A stretch of 64,000 nt of DNA from Epiperipatus broadwayi (taxonomy: Eukaryota; Onychophora; Udeonychophora; Euonychophora; Peripatidae): contig JAQFVV010000030.1 of the NCBI GenBank assembly GCA_028023455.1, positions 10,072,876-10,136,875 on the forward strand, given 5' to 3'. The notes below the pieces were generated by a model. It saw only the letters and a program-made list of their open reading frames with translations. It had not been told where the DNA came from and searched no databases. The translations under genes and the position numbers were made by a program. Shown here piece by piece: positions 25,014 through 35,919 of the stretch; position 1 is the stretch's first letter, and the number at the start of each line of letters is the position of its first letter.

Positions 25014-25369
25014 ATTTACATAATCAATGTGCGTTTAATAAATTTATAATCACTTTAAGAAAAATTAAAAGAACACAATACAGAATTGCATGTCAGTAAT
25101 AATAATTTTAAAGATTTCAAATTTTACGAATAATATTTACTATACTTTAATGTCATAACCCTGAGATAACTTTAAATTGAATTTAAGTAATAATAATGTT
25201 TGTAATAAACTGGCTAGCCCAAATATATGTTATAGGATTTATTTATTCTTGTAAATCAACAGTTATACTTTAAGTTGTAGTAGAATCTTGGGATATTATT
25301 GTGATTAGTTATAAATACACATCTGTATAGTGCTTCCTTAAAAGAAATATTTATTATAAAGTCTCCTAA

Positions 25370-26040
25370 AGTGATCAAGTATTTTCCTGAAGGTTTGTGA
25401 TGATGGTATATTGGATATAATATATTGGATTATTTCCATCATCTGTCAATAAACGTTGAAACGTTGAATTTATAAAAAAATTTAAACTTTTCAAATACAA
25501 ACAACTTGTTAGTAATAACACACAAATAGATAACATAGACCAAAGGTTCCAACCCTATGCCCATGGGCACCATGGCACCCGCAGACCATTTTGCATGTGT
25601 CCGCCGCTATCCAAACATGATAAAAAGTTATTTATCTGATACAAATAAATTCAATTTTTAAAATTTCTTATAAATTATTGTATTACATTGTAATCAAATT
25701 GTAGGGCATACTATACTTTTACAGCGTAAAAATATAAACGTTAATTATATGTTAAAATTTTATTTTTGAAATAAATATTTTTTTGTACATTATGTGTATT
25801 ATTAACAATATCCAACTATAAATTTATATTGAAAAAATAAATGGGTGGCCACCTGGCCGGTATTATAGAATGTGCTCTTAAGTGCAAAAAGGTTGGGGAC
25901 CCCTGACATAGACTAACCTGTATTATCTATTTGTGTGTTATTACTAGCAAGTAGTTTGTGTTTGAAGAATTTAAACTTTTCCATACATTTAACATTTACT
26001 GATAGTTAATGGAAATAGTCCATTATATTATCATATGACC
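25370..26040. mobile_element. Inverted dimer of PLE terminal repeats, split by a hAT-like MITE
   Basis: Positions 25370-25532, read on the minus strand, and positions 25914-26040 on the plus strand are both copies of the PLE terminal block at 17840-17990 (CTATTTGTGTGTTATTACTA..AAG, then GGAAATA.TCCA). They face away from each other from a common centre. The centre itself received the MITE at 25541-25905. Without the MITE, the two copies would be separated by only a few bases. Confidence 0.65.
25541..25905. mobile_element. hAT-like MITE with 8-bp target-site duplication
   Basis: The right end reads GGTTGGGGACCCCTG and the left end CAAAGGTTCCAACC, an imperfect inverted match to the common hAT-type CAGGGG terminus. 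ACATAGAC flanks it on both sides (25533-25540 and 25906-25913), the 8-bp duplication expected for hAT transposition. Length is 365 bp with no coding sequence, so it needed a transposase in trans. Confidence 0.75.
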
Positions 26041-27400
26041 ATTCAAGTTTTTTAAAAGGTTAAGCTCAATCTTATTTGGTTAGTAAGTGGTCTGACTGAA
26101 CATAAAATAATTTTCATATTGCTGACTCTAATTTGAAATGGTAGCACATGCAAATATTTAAGTATGTAGTAAAAAGAAAATCCAAATTAAATAGTAAAAT
26201 ACAAGCAGGCATACTTTTTAATAGAGTGATTCAGGCATACTTATCTTAATTACGTTAAATTATACATATTACATGGCTTATTTTAATTATGTGCATAGAT
26301 TCTGAAGCTATGATCGCTTGATGTAGAGATATGATAAATCAATATAAAATTATTATCATTAGGTAATAAATTTATAATTCAAATAAAAAATTTAATTTTC
26401 CTTTAAAGTGCGACTTATAATAAATAATTAAATAAAACTAAATTCACAATAAAAAGTAAATGTCAAAATGATTAAATATTCAAATTCAATTACTGTTATT
26501 ATTTTTAGAATTGGGATTCTGTTTTAAAATAAAATATTTAAGCCAGCATAGGTCAAGTGTTTATCCTGATATTCTTCAGAAAGAGAAACAAAATAATTTA
26601 AAGTAAATTTTTACCAAAATTTCCTCAAAGCATGAATATTATGTTCTCTATTTTAATGTCTCAAAAATGATAGAAATTTATTCTGAGACTGAGTAAAGCC
26701 TCCGTGGTCTTGTCTTCTAGGCAGTAGAATTTTAATTGCTTTTTTATTTCAGTTATCAGAATTCCAAATGGATGTTTTTGATATATATCAATAGAATAAA
26801 TCATAAATCCTATTGAAATGATGAACATGAATGGCCAGTGAAAATATTATAATTTAGTATTCATAAAAGTCAAAAATTTAGTGAAACATGAAATATGCCA
26901 CAGGCAAAATATTTTCTTTACTGTCTACTATCGTCATTATTCCAAAAAAAAAAAAAAATGCTCCTTAAAAGGAAAAGATTTTTTATACATACTTTTTCTG
27001 TGCCAAGATGATAAATTAAAAAAAATTAGAAATGCTTACAGACATTTTGAATTTTATTTTTAAATTTTAATTGTCTTGTTGACACTAATCAGGTGCTACA
27101 TATATAATTTTTTTATTATCCTTTGCCATAAATAAAATTTGTTGGTGTTTAATAAAGAAAGCACAACTCAAAACAATAAAATATATGAAAGGTAATTTTA
27201 TTCCAAAATTGATAAAGAATCAATGTTCAACTTGAATTAAATATATTTTTAAATAAAAATATTTTAAAGAATATATTTTTGTTTAGATATTTAAATATAT
27301 AAAATTAAGAGCATGTTAATAAGCTCTAAACAAGCTTTTTTAAAAAATTTTTTTTATAATAAATGCTCCTACAAGAGAAAGCATTCAAATCATCTTTATC
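26041..27400. other. AT-rich non-coding stretch
   Basis: No recognised gene. The 60-codon plus-strand frame at 26881-27063 is Lys/Phe-rich low-complexity sequence and is not supported. Confidence 0.4.
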
Positions 27401-27409
27401 TAAGATTGT

Positions 27410-27660
27410 CCCCATCCCCAGACTGGTTTCTAGCTATGGCTCTCTTCAATGAGGTGCTACACCAGCTTCAAAAAACCCAACTCAAGCTAAGCATTTATCT
27501 AATAGTTAACTTTCAATAAGAAGATCTGAAACCTTTAGACATCTACATGTCTTTAAAGTCTGCTCTCCAACTTAAAAAATCATATGGGCCTGAACTTAAT
27601 TCAGATACTCCATATATCAATAGGCTTAGCCATTTAATTTAGTCAAAGCTCCAACAGCAA
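27410..27660. repeat. Worn P element fragment
   Basis: Strings such as CCCCAGACTGGTTTCTAG, then TCAATGAGGTGC, and later GGGCCTGAACTTAATTCAG follow the order of the P element left arm and spacer, but with many changes. The ribozyme-like core is broken. This is the oldest-looking P copy. Confidence 0.5.
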
Positions 27661-27840
27661 AATAATAATAGTAATAAAAGAAATATATAAATAAGAAAAT
27701 ATAATATTCTGATTACATAGAAAAAAATTTACGTATTTTTTTTCTGGTTAAAAGATCAAACAATTAAAAACAAAACAAGGAACATCCTTAATAGCAAAAT
27801 ATATGCATAATGGAGTACCTTTTCAAAAATCACAAAAATT

Positions 27841-27898
27841 AAAAAAAAAAAAAAAGGAGGGGGGGGGGGGAAAAAAAAAAAAAAAAAAAAGAGAGAGC
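27841..27898 (+). repeat. Homopolymer A/G run
   Basis: A run of A, then about a dozen G, then about twenty A. It is low complexity, prone to length error in sequencing, and a plausible remnant of a poly(A) tail. Confidence 0.8.
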
Positions 27899-29605
27899 CA
27901 TTCTTTTTCAATTTAAAAAGAGGGGAAAAATAAATAAAATTTATAGATTTATAAATTATATAAAAAGTATTGATAGGGAGGGGAACCCCTAAAAAAAATA
28001 AAATTATTTGAATATTAATTTACTATAATTAAGGTTTTTTGAGTAATAAATGTGCTCATACCAATGTAAGTTGATGGAAGTTAAGTGCCAATCATTTATT
28101 CTTATTATATGCTTTCATAATTGATAAAATAAATCAGAAAATATATTAAAGCATTATATGACAAATTCTGTCCAGATCTATGCATGCTGTTAAAAACAAA
28201 GAAGAGGAATAAAAACAGACATAAAGAAACTGTTAACATGTGCATTACTTTGATTTTAAATAGTACAATATATATGTTACACAGCAATTAGATCACATGA
28301 AGAATATTATCAAATTTTCTAAGTATAGAATTATTTCTTACGTTAAGTATATAATTTACAAATGTATGTGCAGCATAATAAATATAAAGAACTGGATGTG
28401 CAAAATCATTGTACTTGTTTGAATACTATTTCAATGAGTGTGGCCACTAATAAAAATTTGTTGTTAATGAGAATCAGTTACAAAATATCTGTTCAATCAA
28501 TGTGTCTAAGGGCAAGATGACATGAATGAAATATAATATCATCTTAGTTTGATTTACTTTTGATTTATGAATTATGATAATGTATTTCTTCTTTTTTTTT
28601 CTATTTTTTTTAGGTAGAATTTATGCTTTGGTATTGAATACACTACAACACAGCAAAAATCTGATAATATAATTAAATTAATTATACCCATTAAATATCA
28701 TTAAGCTAATTGGATTTACAAATAAACAGATTTTCGTAATGTGATAATTTTATATTAGTGAGATGAAATTGGAAGGAGGTTGTTTTACATAGAAAGTTTA
28801 CAATTGAACTTATTTATTTTATTTATGGAGTACAATATTTTAAATATATATATTGTTTTGTTATTGTTGTTAACAAAATCATTATTTTAATTGAATGTGT
28901 AGAGCATTTTTGTTATAATAAGTAGTCTATGAATTATATAAAGCATACATAAATGATCAACCAATGTAAAGAAGACAAATAAGCCAAAAAGAATTAGGGG
29001 AATCATGGCAAAATAGAATCAGGTAAATCTTCATTCTGTTTATAACAATCTAGCAGAATTCCAATAGAGCATATGGAATAGTATCCAATTCATATATAAG
29101 AAAAGTGTAGGACAAGATTTGATAGGAAGCACTTTCATTGGAATATACATGCATATCCATCAGAATATCATACGTGGTTGAGAAATCTCTTTGAAGATGT
29201 GATTTGATGATTAAATCCTGATACAACTCATGTGATTTCACTAAAATAAATTTAACTTAATGGGATACTAACATAATCAGACATATTTTATCTAATATCC
29301 CATATATAACTAAATATCAAGTTAAGATATAGATATCCTTACATTTTATATATGTTGGATCCTGACCGTTGTAATATATATGAACATATGATCTGAATAT
29401 ATTAATTAATAATTTATTAACACACATGTACTCAAGATGTATTTGAAAATATTTATATTGTAAATAAATACTCACACCTATGTTTATCTTCAATACATCT
29501 CATTCTTTACATGAATAAAGAAAAATTAAATGTGAATTTAATAATTTGACCAGAAAAAATTGATGTTTGTGTGTTTTATTTCACTCACAGTAATAATTGT
29601 AAATA
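27899..29605. other. AT-rich non-coding stretch
   Basis: No gene recognised; the small frames at 28105-28287 and 29050-29241 (minus) have no family likeness. Confidence 0.4.
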
Positions 29606-30482
29606 TAAGAGGCAACCCAAAAATAACTGGAATTTTGTAATAAAAACATACATTTATTTTTAAGTGTTGCAAATTAAATTGCTTCAAAAAGTATAGTTTA
29701 CTTAATGCAATGCACCAATCTAATCCTGTTTGTCACTTTTCAAAGTGGTCCGGAAACTCTTGCAAAGTGATGCATTTTAACACTTTTGTCACCCCCCCCA
29801 CTTCTAAATCCACAAAAAAAAAGGTATTTCTCATTCAAGAGATTAAAAAAAAATTGCAAGAAGAAAGATCGAGGACATATGGCTGACAGATAAGCTGTAT
29901 CATGATGAATTTAATTAAAAAGTGTTTCACATTCAAGACCTTGAGAAATGACACTTCGTTGGGGTGGAGCTTGCACTGTTTTCTTTGCGACAAAATGGAA
30001 TGTTTCCATTTTACCATATCATGTAAATGTTTCAGGACTTGCAGATAAAATGCCTGACCATTATGAACTAAATTCAAGAAAAAAAATGCCATTTGTATCA
30101 AAAAAAGCAGTGTTGTTTTGATTTTGGACTTAATTTGCAAGACTTTTTAGGGATGTGGTAAATTTAATATTTCAATTAAACCATTCATAAGCTTGTTTTT
30201 ATATGAGATCAACTTGATTATAATCTGATTCGACATTTTTTGTAAATGAAAACAGAATTTCATTGTTCGAACACTTCAGTCATCATAAAAAAAATTGACG
30301 AATATGCAAATCGCACTTTACAAAACAATGTGTTATGTGGATACATGATTTCACACAGTGATGTCATTTGGCAGATTGATGCAGTAGAGTTCCTGCAAAA
30401 ATATATATAACAGCAAAAATATATTCTACAACAGGTACACAAACCAGAGAATGATTCCAGTTATTTTTGAGTCCTTCCTCAT
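29606..30482 (-). mobile_element. mariner-like element, internally deleted
   Basis: The ends are inverted: the left reads AGGCAACCCAAAAATAACTGGAAT, split here as AGGCAACCC and AAAAATAACTGGAAT, and the right end mirrors AAAAATAACTGGAAT. TA dinucleotides flank it. On the minus strand a transposase remnant reads (30140-29835) KSKIKTTLLF, then FYLQVLKHLHD, then PYVLDLSSCNFFL. The last corresponds to the family signature around PPYSPDLAPCDYFLF, which carries a catalytic aspartate. An N-terminal-like MTEVFEQ lies near 30299. At about 880 bp it is shorter than the usual 1.3 kb. Many stops make it inactive. Confidence 0.75.
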
Positions 30483-30898
30483 ATAAAATTATCTAAATAA
30501 TATAATAAGTACAAATAAATTGACTATAAAAAAATAACTGACATCCAAGCATTAAAATGACAGATTCGTCTGTGAGCCATAGACTTTTAGCTCTCATATT
30601 TGCTATTCTATCATTGTAACAAACTACACAGGGCACTTATATGCAATTATATAAGTTATGGTGTTAAATTCACCAATCAAAAGCAGATTAAGGGTGATTA
30701 AAACAATAGAGTACTATGAGTATAATATTTGATGAACCCCAAATGTTATCATATGATCTTAATAGCCTATTATCTCAACCTGCCTTTATGCATAAAAATA
30801 TAACTTCAACTGATATTATGTAATCATAGTGCTCTATTGATTAGCTACTCACATCTTGCTTCAGACAGAGAATTAAAAAAAAACAAGACTAAAATATC

Positions 30899-31272
30899 GG
30901 TGCTGATATAGTACACAATCGGAGGCCATTTTGAATTTTAAAACACCCAAAAACACTGCTGGCACATGCAAGCGATAAATGACATTGACTAGAAACACTC
31001 AGTTTTCAAAAAATTAAATAGCCTAAGATACTACAATTAAAAAAGGACAAAAGAAAGTAACATGGAAATTAAATAGCCCAAGGCAATACACCTAAAAAAA
31101 GTGCGGGGAAAGAGAGTAATGCGGGAAATTAAATGGCCTGAGACATCTCAAAAAATTAACGAATGTTAAGGCAAAGTATTAGTCGATGTCATTTATCACT
31201 TGCATGTGTCAGCAGTGTTTTTGGGTGTTTTAAAATTCAAAATGGCCACCGAGCGCATACTATATCAGCACC
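30899..31272. mobile_element. MITE of 374 bp with long inverted repeats and 8-bp duplication
   Basis: The ends are GGTGCTGATATAGTA and its complement. Arms of about 100 bases match closely (GGCCATTTTGAATTTTAAAA, CACCCAAAAACACTGCTG, GATAAATGACAT). AAAATATC directly precedes (30891-30898) and follows (31273-31280), an 8-bp target-site duplication typical of hAT-class transposition. The centre has about three imperfect repeats of about 60 bp beginning AAATTAAAT.GCC. No transposase is present. Confidence 0.85.
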
Positions 31273-31280
31273 AAAATATC

Positions 31281-31949
31281 AATTGAAGTTGGGTAAACTA
31301 GGAGATCACTACAAAATATATCCAGTTATTACAGTACTATTTGATAACTATAAGAAATCATTAAATACATACAGTGTAAAGCATGCTAATTGTATGTTAT
31401 TGTAAAAGGTATTATTAAAGTTAAATACAAACTTTGTTCGCTAAATACCAGTTTGAAAATCATACATTAAGCAAATGAATGTCATAAGAAATAGATTAAT
31501 CCAAACAGAGACTTATTGAAACAAAATAACAAATGGAAGATCTAATTGTATAGTTGAAAATGATTTATTATAGAAAAAGTATATTTATGAACTTTGATCC
31601 AAAATAAAATTAAATTATATGTTGTAAAGATATAAAACAGACCCCCACTTACAGACAAAAAAGTATTTTCCAAGTACCAGTAGATTGCATTTGTGGTTAT
31701 AGTATATCATTATGATGACCAGATGTTTTTGTTTCAGTTATTTTTGAAAGCACTATATTATTTAATAGCTATTGAAACAAATTTTGATATACAAAATCAA
31801 ATAGATAATATCTGGGGGCCAATATTGATATCCTGAAGCAAAGAAATGCAGCTATAATCAAAGAAATTAAGAGGCACATTATTTCATACATAGGAATTGT
31901 TGGACTATAATTATCACATTCTACATGATATTAAAATTCTTATTAAAAT
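31281..31949. other. AT-rich non-coding stretch
   Basis: No recognised gene or element. Confidence 0.4.
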
Positions 31950-32456
31950 AGGCAAAACTCTCTATACGTATTGCCACTCAGCGCAAGCCAGAATAATCAG
32001 TGGATGTTTATTGGCTTAAACCCAATCCTGCCTAATAGGATAGTGGTGGCTAAGGTTAGTAAAAAACCAAAGACACCAAAATGTATAGGTACTGAACCGA
32101 GTTCAGACATATATGACTATATAAGCTGATGAGCTTCGATTGAAAATATTACAGTGTTTTCAATTTAAGTCTCATAGTTTTGTAGTTGAGATAAAAGGTG
32201 ACTGCTGGAGGATTGCATTAGATCCTAAGATCTAGGTGCAGTTCTCTCAGTTCCAAGACTCCTCATTGACAAAGGCCACAAGCCAGAAACTAGTCTGGGG
32301 ATATTGGATGAGTAGTGACTAGATGGGAATTTTATGCACAAGCCTTCTGACATCCATTGATTACTATGGCTTGCAGTGAGTGGCAATACATATAGAGAGT
32401 TTTGCTGTTTTAATAACAGTTAAGAGCAAGCATAAGAAATGGTGATCATGTGATAT
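31950..32456 (+). mobile_element. P element, copy 3
   Basis: The short left arm (TAAAATAGGCAAAACTCTC) and the long right arm end in mirrored termini. The internal spacer runs opposite to copy 1 (CTGAACCGAGTTCAG, TCATAGTTTTGTAGTTGAGAT, GGTGACTGCTGGAGGATTGCA). The hammerhead-like block at 32258-32308 has AAGGCCACAAGCCAGAAAC and the GTC triplet followed by TGGGGATATTGG. The core is changed to TTGACAA, so it is probably inactive. The right flank extends through GGTGATCATGTGATA, shared with other copies. Confidence 0.7.
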
Positions 32457-32814
32457 TAAAATTCTTATATATTTGCAAATTTCAAAATTTTTATTTATCA
32501 GATAAAAATTTTGAAACTTGTTCTGTACTATGCCTAAATCTTTAAATAAATTAATTTTTTACTAGAAGTAGTAAAAAGACATATTGTTTATATATAATTT
32601 TTTTCACAAATGTGTTTAATATTAAGAAAAATATTTTTCATAACACTTAATACATACAGACTGTTCATGTGTTATTACATCTTTACCTGTCTCTACTGCA
32701 AATTATTTTTAGCAGTTATATTAATCATTATTTAACCTGTCACTTGTCTGATGGCTCATCACAGTGGTATACAAGGTAATAACTGGATAAATCTTCTTAC
32801 TCATCTAATTAATA

Positions 32815-33490
32815 TATTATTTTCATAGTTCAATGTTAATGGCAAGTTGTTCTATGTGCCTAACTGATAAATTTTATATCAACAGAGATTGTTTGAATGG
32901 GGCAATTTACATGCTAAGCAGATTCTTACCTCATACCATTTTCTGGTCTATCGTAGAAAGTTCTCATGCTTGGACCCAGTCTTCCCTTTATATAAATGGG
33001 ATGATGACACAATAATACATATACTGAGCCATTGTACATCACTCCAATGTGACATATATTTTATTGCATCCATATACAAACCAAGAGTGCCTCTCGTCAC
33101 CGGACTGATTTCTAGCATATCCAACGGGATCTTTCCATCCATAAGAATCATAACTTTTCTGTTGTTTGCCTATTGGTCAATTAGATGTGCACTCATTTAT
33201 GGTCATACCTTGGTTGTCTATAAGAAATTACTTCTTGCAAAACTTCAGGCCATCAAAAACAGAGATGAAAAATTAGCTCCAACATACATCTATAATGCTA
33301 CATGGAGCCTTGTAGCAATGGACAATTTGTGATTGAACAGTTGATTTTTTTTATGCCCAGACCATTGGTATTGGGTTATGTAGCTTTTATTATAGTGTCC
33401 GTTAACAACATAATTCTGTTATTGCAATAATGTAATTCTTTGAGCTCACAATAGAATTTCTTGATTAAAAATAAATAAATAAATTTAATT
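32815..33490 (+). mobile_element. LINE-C 3' fragment
   Basis: The 147-codon frame at 32889-33332 matches the C-terminal part of LINE-C at 14.8-17.1 kb. DDDTIIHILSHCTSLQ is the second half of the zinc knuckle, whose first cysteines are lost here (PLYKW), and a C-terminal stretch rich in Ile/Leu follows. The 3' end has AAAAATAAATAAATAAATTT. It is plus strand, antisense to the FMO gene, and 5'-truncated just upstream of the knuckle. Confidence 0.65.
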
Positions 33491-33529
33491 TTATCATTGC
33501 CCTTGTTCCAACTCCCAATTTAAAAAAGC

Positions 33530-33815
33530 CATAAATAAAAAGAAAGTTAAATCTATAGAAAATCTTTATAGAATGGACAATTAAAGTTTTGCAAATCGAT
33601 TCTTTAGATTGTTTAGGGTGGCCTTTGAGCGTTCCATCATCAGATTTTCAATTGGATGGACAGTTGAAGAGTTGGAGTGTGGAATAGATTGAAGCCTGTC
33701 CATTAAAGTATGAAGATTGGCTATCTTAATATATATCTGAGCACTTATAGCATATATGTGTAGAGATGGTAATCCGGACCAACTGATGATTGCTGGTTTA
33801 GCATGAAATACGTAT
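33530..33815 (-). repeat. Repeat with conserved peptide, copy 1
   Basis: On the minus strand this reads ISWSGLPSLHIYA, IYIKIANLHTLMDRLQS, PIENLMMERSKATLNN. The same peptide with changes is encoded at 57105-57275 on the plus strand. Changes between the copies largely keep the frame, so this was coding sequence of some multi-copy element, perhaps ORF1 of one of the LINEs. I do not recognise the family. Confidence 0.45.
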
Positions 33816-34452
33816 ATTGGTGATTATTTATCTTTTCAACATATATGTGTTCAAGTGTATCAGTGTTATGAGATAGAATGGAGAGTGGTGTGAAAGTCTG
33901 TGCTCATATACCCTATATATTAGATTGTTTTGATAAGTAAAAATGGCCAGATTTTTAAATGTAATGTTAACTTAAATAATTAAATTAATAAATACCATAA
34001 GTTGTTTAGCAAAGTGATACAATAGAATGATGATTCCTGATCAAAACTCAACATGTTGTTTCGGTACTCAAATATCACGTGGTTTCTCGAACAACTAACC
34101 ATTATTTTATTTATAGAAATACCAAATTTCAAATCGGTTCATGAAGTCGTCAATAAGCATTATTCAAGTAAAAATAATCAAATGCTCAATTAGTCGAGAA
34201 ATCTAGTAGGAGCATTAAACTGTCAGCAGAGACGAAACAGATTTTTTAAAACTTTCCTCGACGAGGAATCGATGCAGTTTTTCAAACTATCTTCCACACA
34301 GATGGTGATTATTTACTAAGATACATAGTTATGCAAAGGTTCCAACGAACTGGGAAATCTTACCCAGATTTTTTGTTTGTTTGCAGTTATTTTTGAAATA
34401 AAACAATGCATTTATTTGTATAGCAGTATAATTATTAAATTAAAAAAAATAT
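33816..34452. other. Non-coding intron sequence downstream of exon 1
   Basis: No recognised element; ordinary AT-rich sequence. Confidence 0.35.
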
Positions 34453-34456
34453 CTAC

Positions 34457-34668
34457 CTTAGATTTTTGTACATACTGGAATGCACCGGAAGGCCATAGCC
34501 ATCGATTCCTACTGAATCGGTATATACCCACGTTCCACCTATAGACCCTGTCTGTTCAAAAACTGTAGTTTCAAAAAGCTCGGGTTTTGATAAAAGATGA
34601 CGAGTGGCTACTAATCCGGCAGCTCCAGCACCAACCACGCAAACATGTTTTTTCAAACAACTTGACAT
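34457..34668 (-). CDS. Flavin-containing monooxygenase-like gene 2, exon 1
   Basis: Seventy codons plus two bases, from ATG at 34668 (context AAAACC-ATG-TC). KHVCVVGAGAAGLVATRHLL carries the FAD-binding GxGxxG motif (GAGAAG, about residues 13-18). EQTGSIGGTW (about 39-48) is the FMO segment following the second beta strand. GLPVHSSMYKNLR ends the exon. The donor is AG then GTAGAT, phase 2, continuing into exon 2 at 13623. FMOs are FAD/NADPH enzymes that oxygenate soft nucleophiles and in arthropods help detoxify plant compounds; that role is inferred for this gene. The reading frame is intact and codon use looks clean, so the gene may be functional. An upstream 5' UTR intron cannot be excluded. 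Confidence 0.92.
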
Positions 34669-35919
34669 GGTTTTCGTTCTTATACATAAAAGAGTATAAT
34701 GTTTACTTTAATTTTTTTACAAAATCACAACAGAATACGTTTATCAGGATATTAAAAAAATATTCATCACTTGATTTAATTATCATTAGTGAACTTTAAA
34801 CTACAAATCAAACATTTTTAGATAATTTAAAGTTCAGGGGTTAAATTTCTGCACATACTCCCCAATACCTAACTTAAAATCTCATTATGCACGTGCTCCA
34901 CCTACCGTGTAATATTTCAGACAAATTACTAAGTTTCTTAATATTTACACAATATAATTTATTCAGTAAAATAATAAATGTACGCTATAATTTTTTAATT
35001 ATTAAAAAAAAATTTTTTTCTAAACAAGAAAAATTCTCATGGTAAATGAAAAAATAAAAATCAAAAAGAAAGTTTTCGGAATTGTTTTGCAAAAGCCATT
35101 CTTAAATGAGTAAAAACCCATACCCACTTTCAGAAGCAAATGAGAGGAAGTGAGAAAGAGAAAAGAAAAAGCAACAGTTAAAAAATGAATTTAGAATGTC
35201 TATAGAAATCCGGTTGAAAATTTTTAAGAAATATCACAAATTAGTTCTTTAGTCTTTTTTATTTTTTTATGAAGCCATTTTTTAAACGTTTTCTGAAAGA
35301 TTTCATCAAATTGCTTAAAGCAAATATCTGTTGCAATCTATACCGCAGCAAAATTCTCATCGTAAAAACAATTAACACGTGACCTCTTTCTGAGATAATT
35401 TTTACAACATAAATAGGATCTGCGCGCTACCTTGAAACTTATGTCCAACTTCACATTAAATAATTATTTAGGAAATCTATTATTCTTCATTCAACAAATA
35501 TGAGTTCTTACAATTGTACATTTAATATTACTATCCAGAAAGCTAAAAAACGTGATTTTAATTTTCATATTTGAAATTATTAGGAGCATCTTTAATTTTT
35601 TTTTATTCAAGGCTTTATGGATAGAATAAATAAATAGTTAAACAGTAATTTTACTATGATTAAAATCACTTTAACTCGTTAATTATAGCAATAACACATT
35701 AAATATCCAAGTTTGTTTTTTTTATCTAAAAAACTATCAAAATATTTAAATTGATTCATATTCTCAAGTGAAATTGCTGAAGGTAAAAATAATTTTTATT
35801 AGTCATTATTAGACTAGAGATTATCCACTTAATAAATATCAAAAATGGAAATTAATAAAATTCATTATGCTGTTCTTTCATAAAAATTAATAAAAAATCA
35901 TATACATCAGCTACCTATA
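34669..35919. other. Upstream region of FMO-like gene 2
   Basis: It must contain the 5' UTR and promoter of the minus-strand gene if there is no upstream untranslated exon. The minus strand has TATAAG only about 10 bases before the ATG, too close to be the TATA box of this start codon. No other promoter element could be defended. The rest is AT-rich and featureless. Confidence 0.35.

Larger units (their letters stand above)
13624..34456 (-). other. Intron 1 of FMO-like gene 2 (20,833 bp)
   Basis: It is bounded by a GT donor (CTAAG then GTAGAT, minus strand, at 34456-34455) and an AG acceptor (13625-13624). The codon split is AG/A, so the flanking exons join in phase to give NLR-TNL, as in the family. 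The intron is filled with transposons: LINE-C in sense orientation, the near-complete RTE in antisense, two or more P copies, PLE termini, a mariner, a hAT-like MITE with 8-bp duplications and several hairpins. Confidence 0.8.

Noticed and set aside
31163-31405. 80-codon plus-strand frame
   Set aside because: It runs across the right inverted arm of the MITE and its boundary, so it is a by-product of the repeat.
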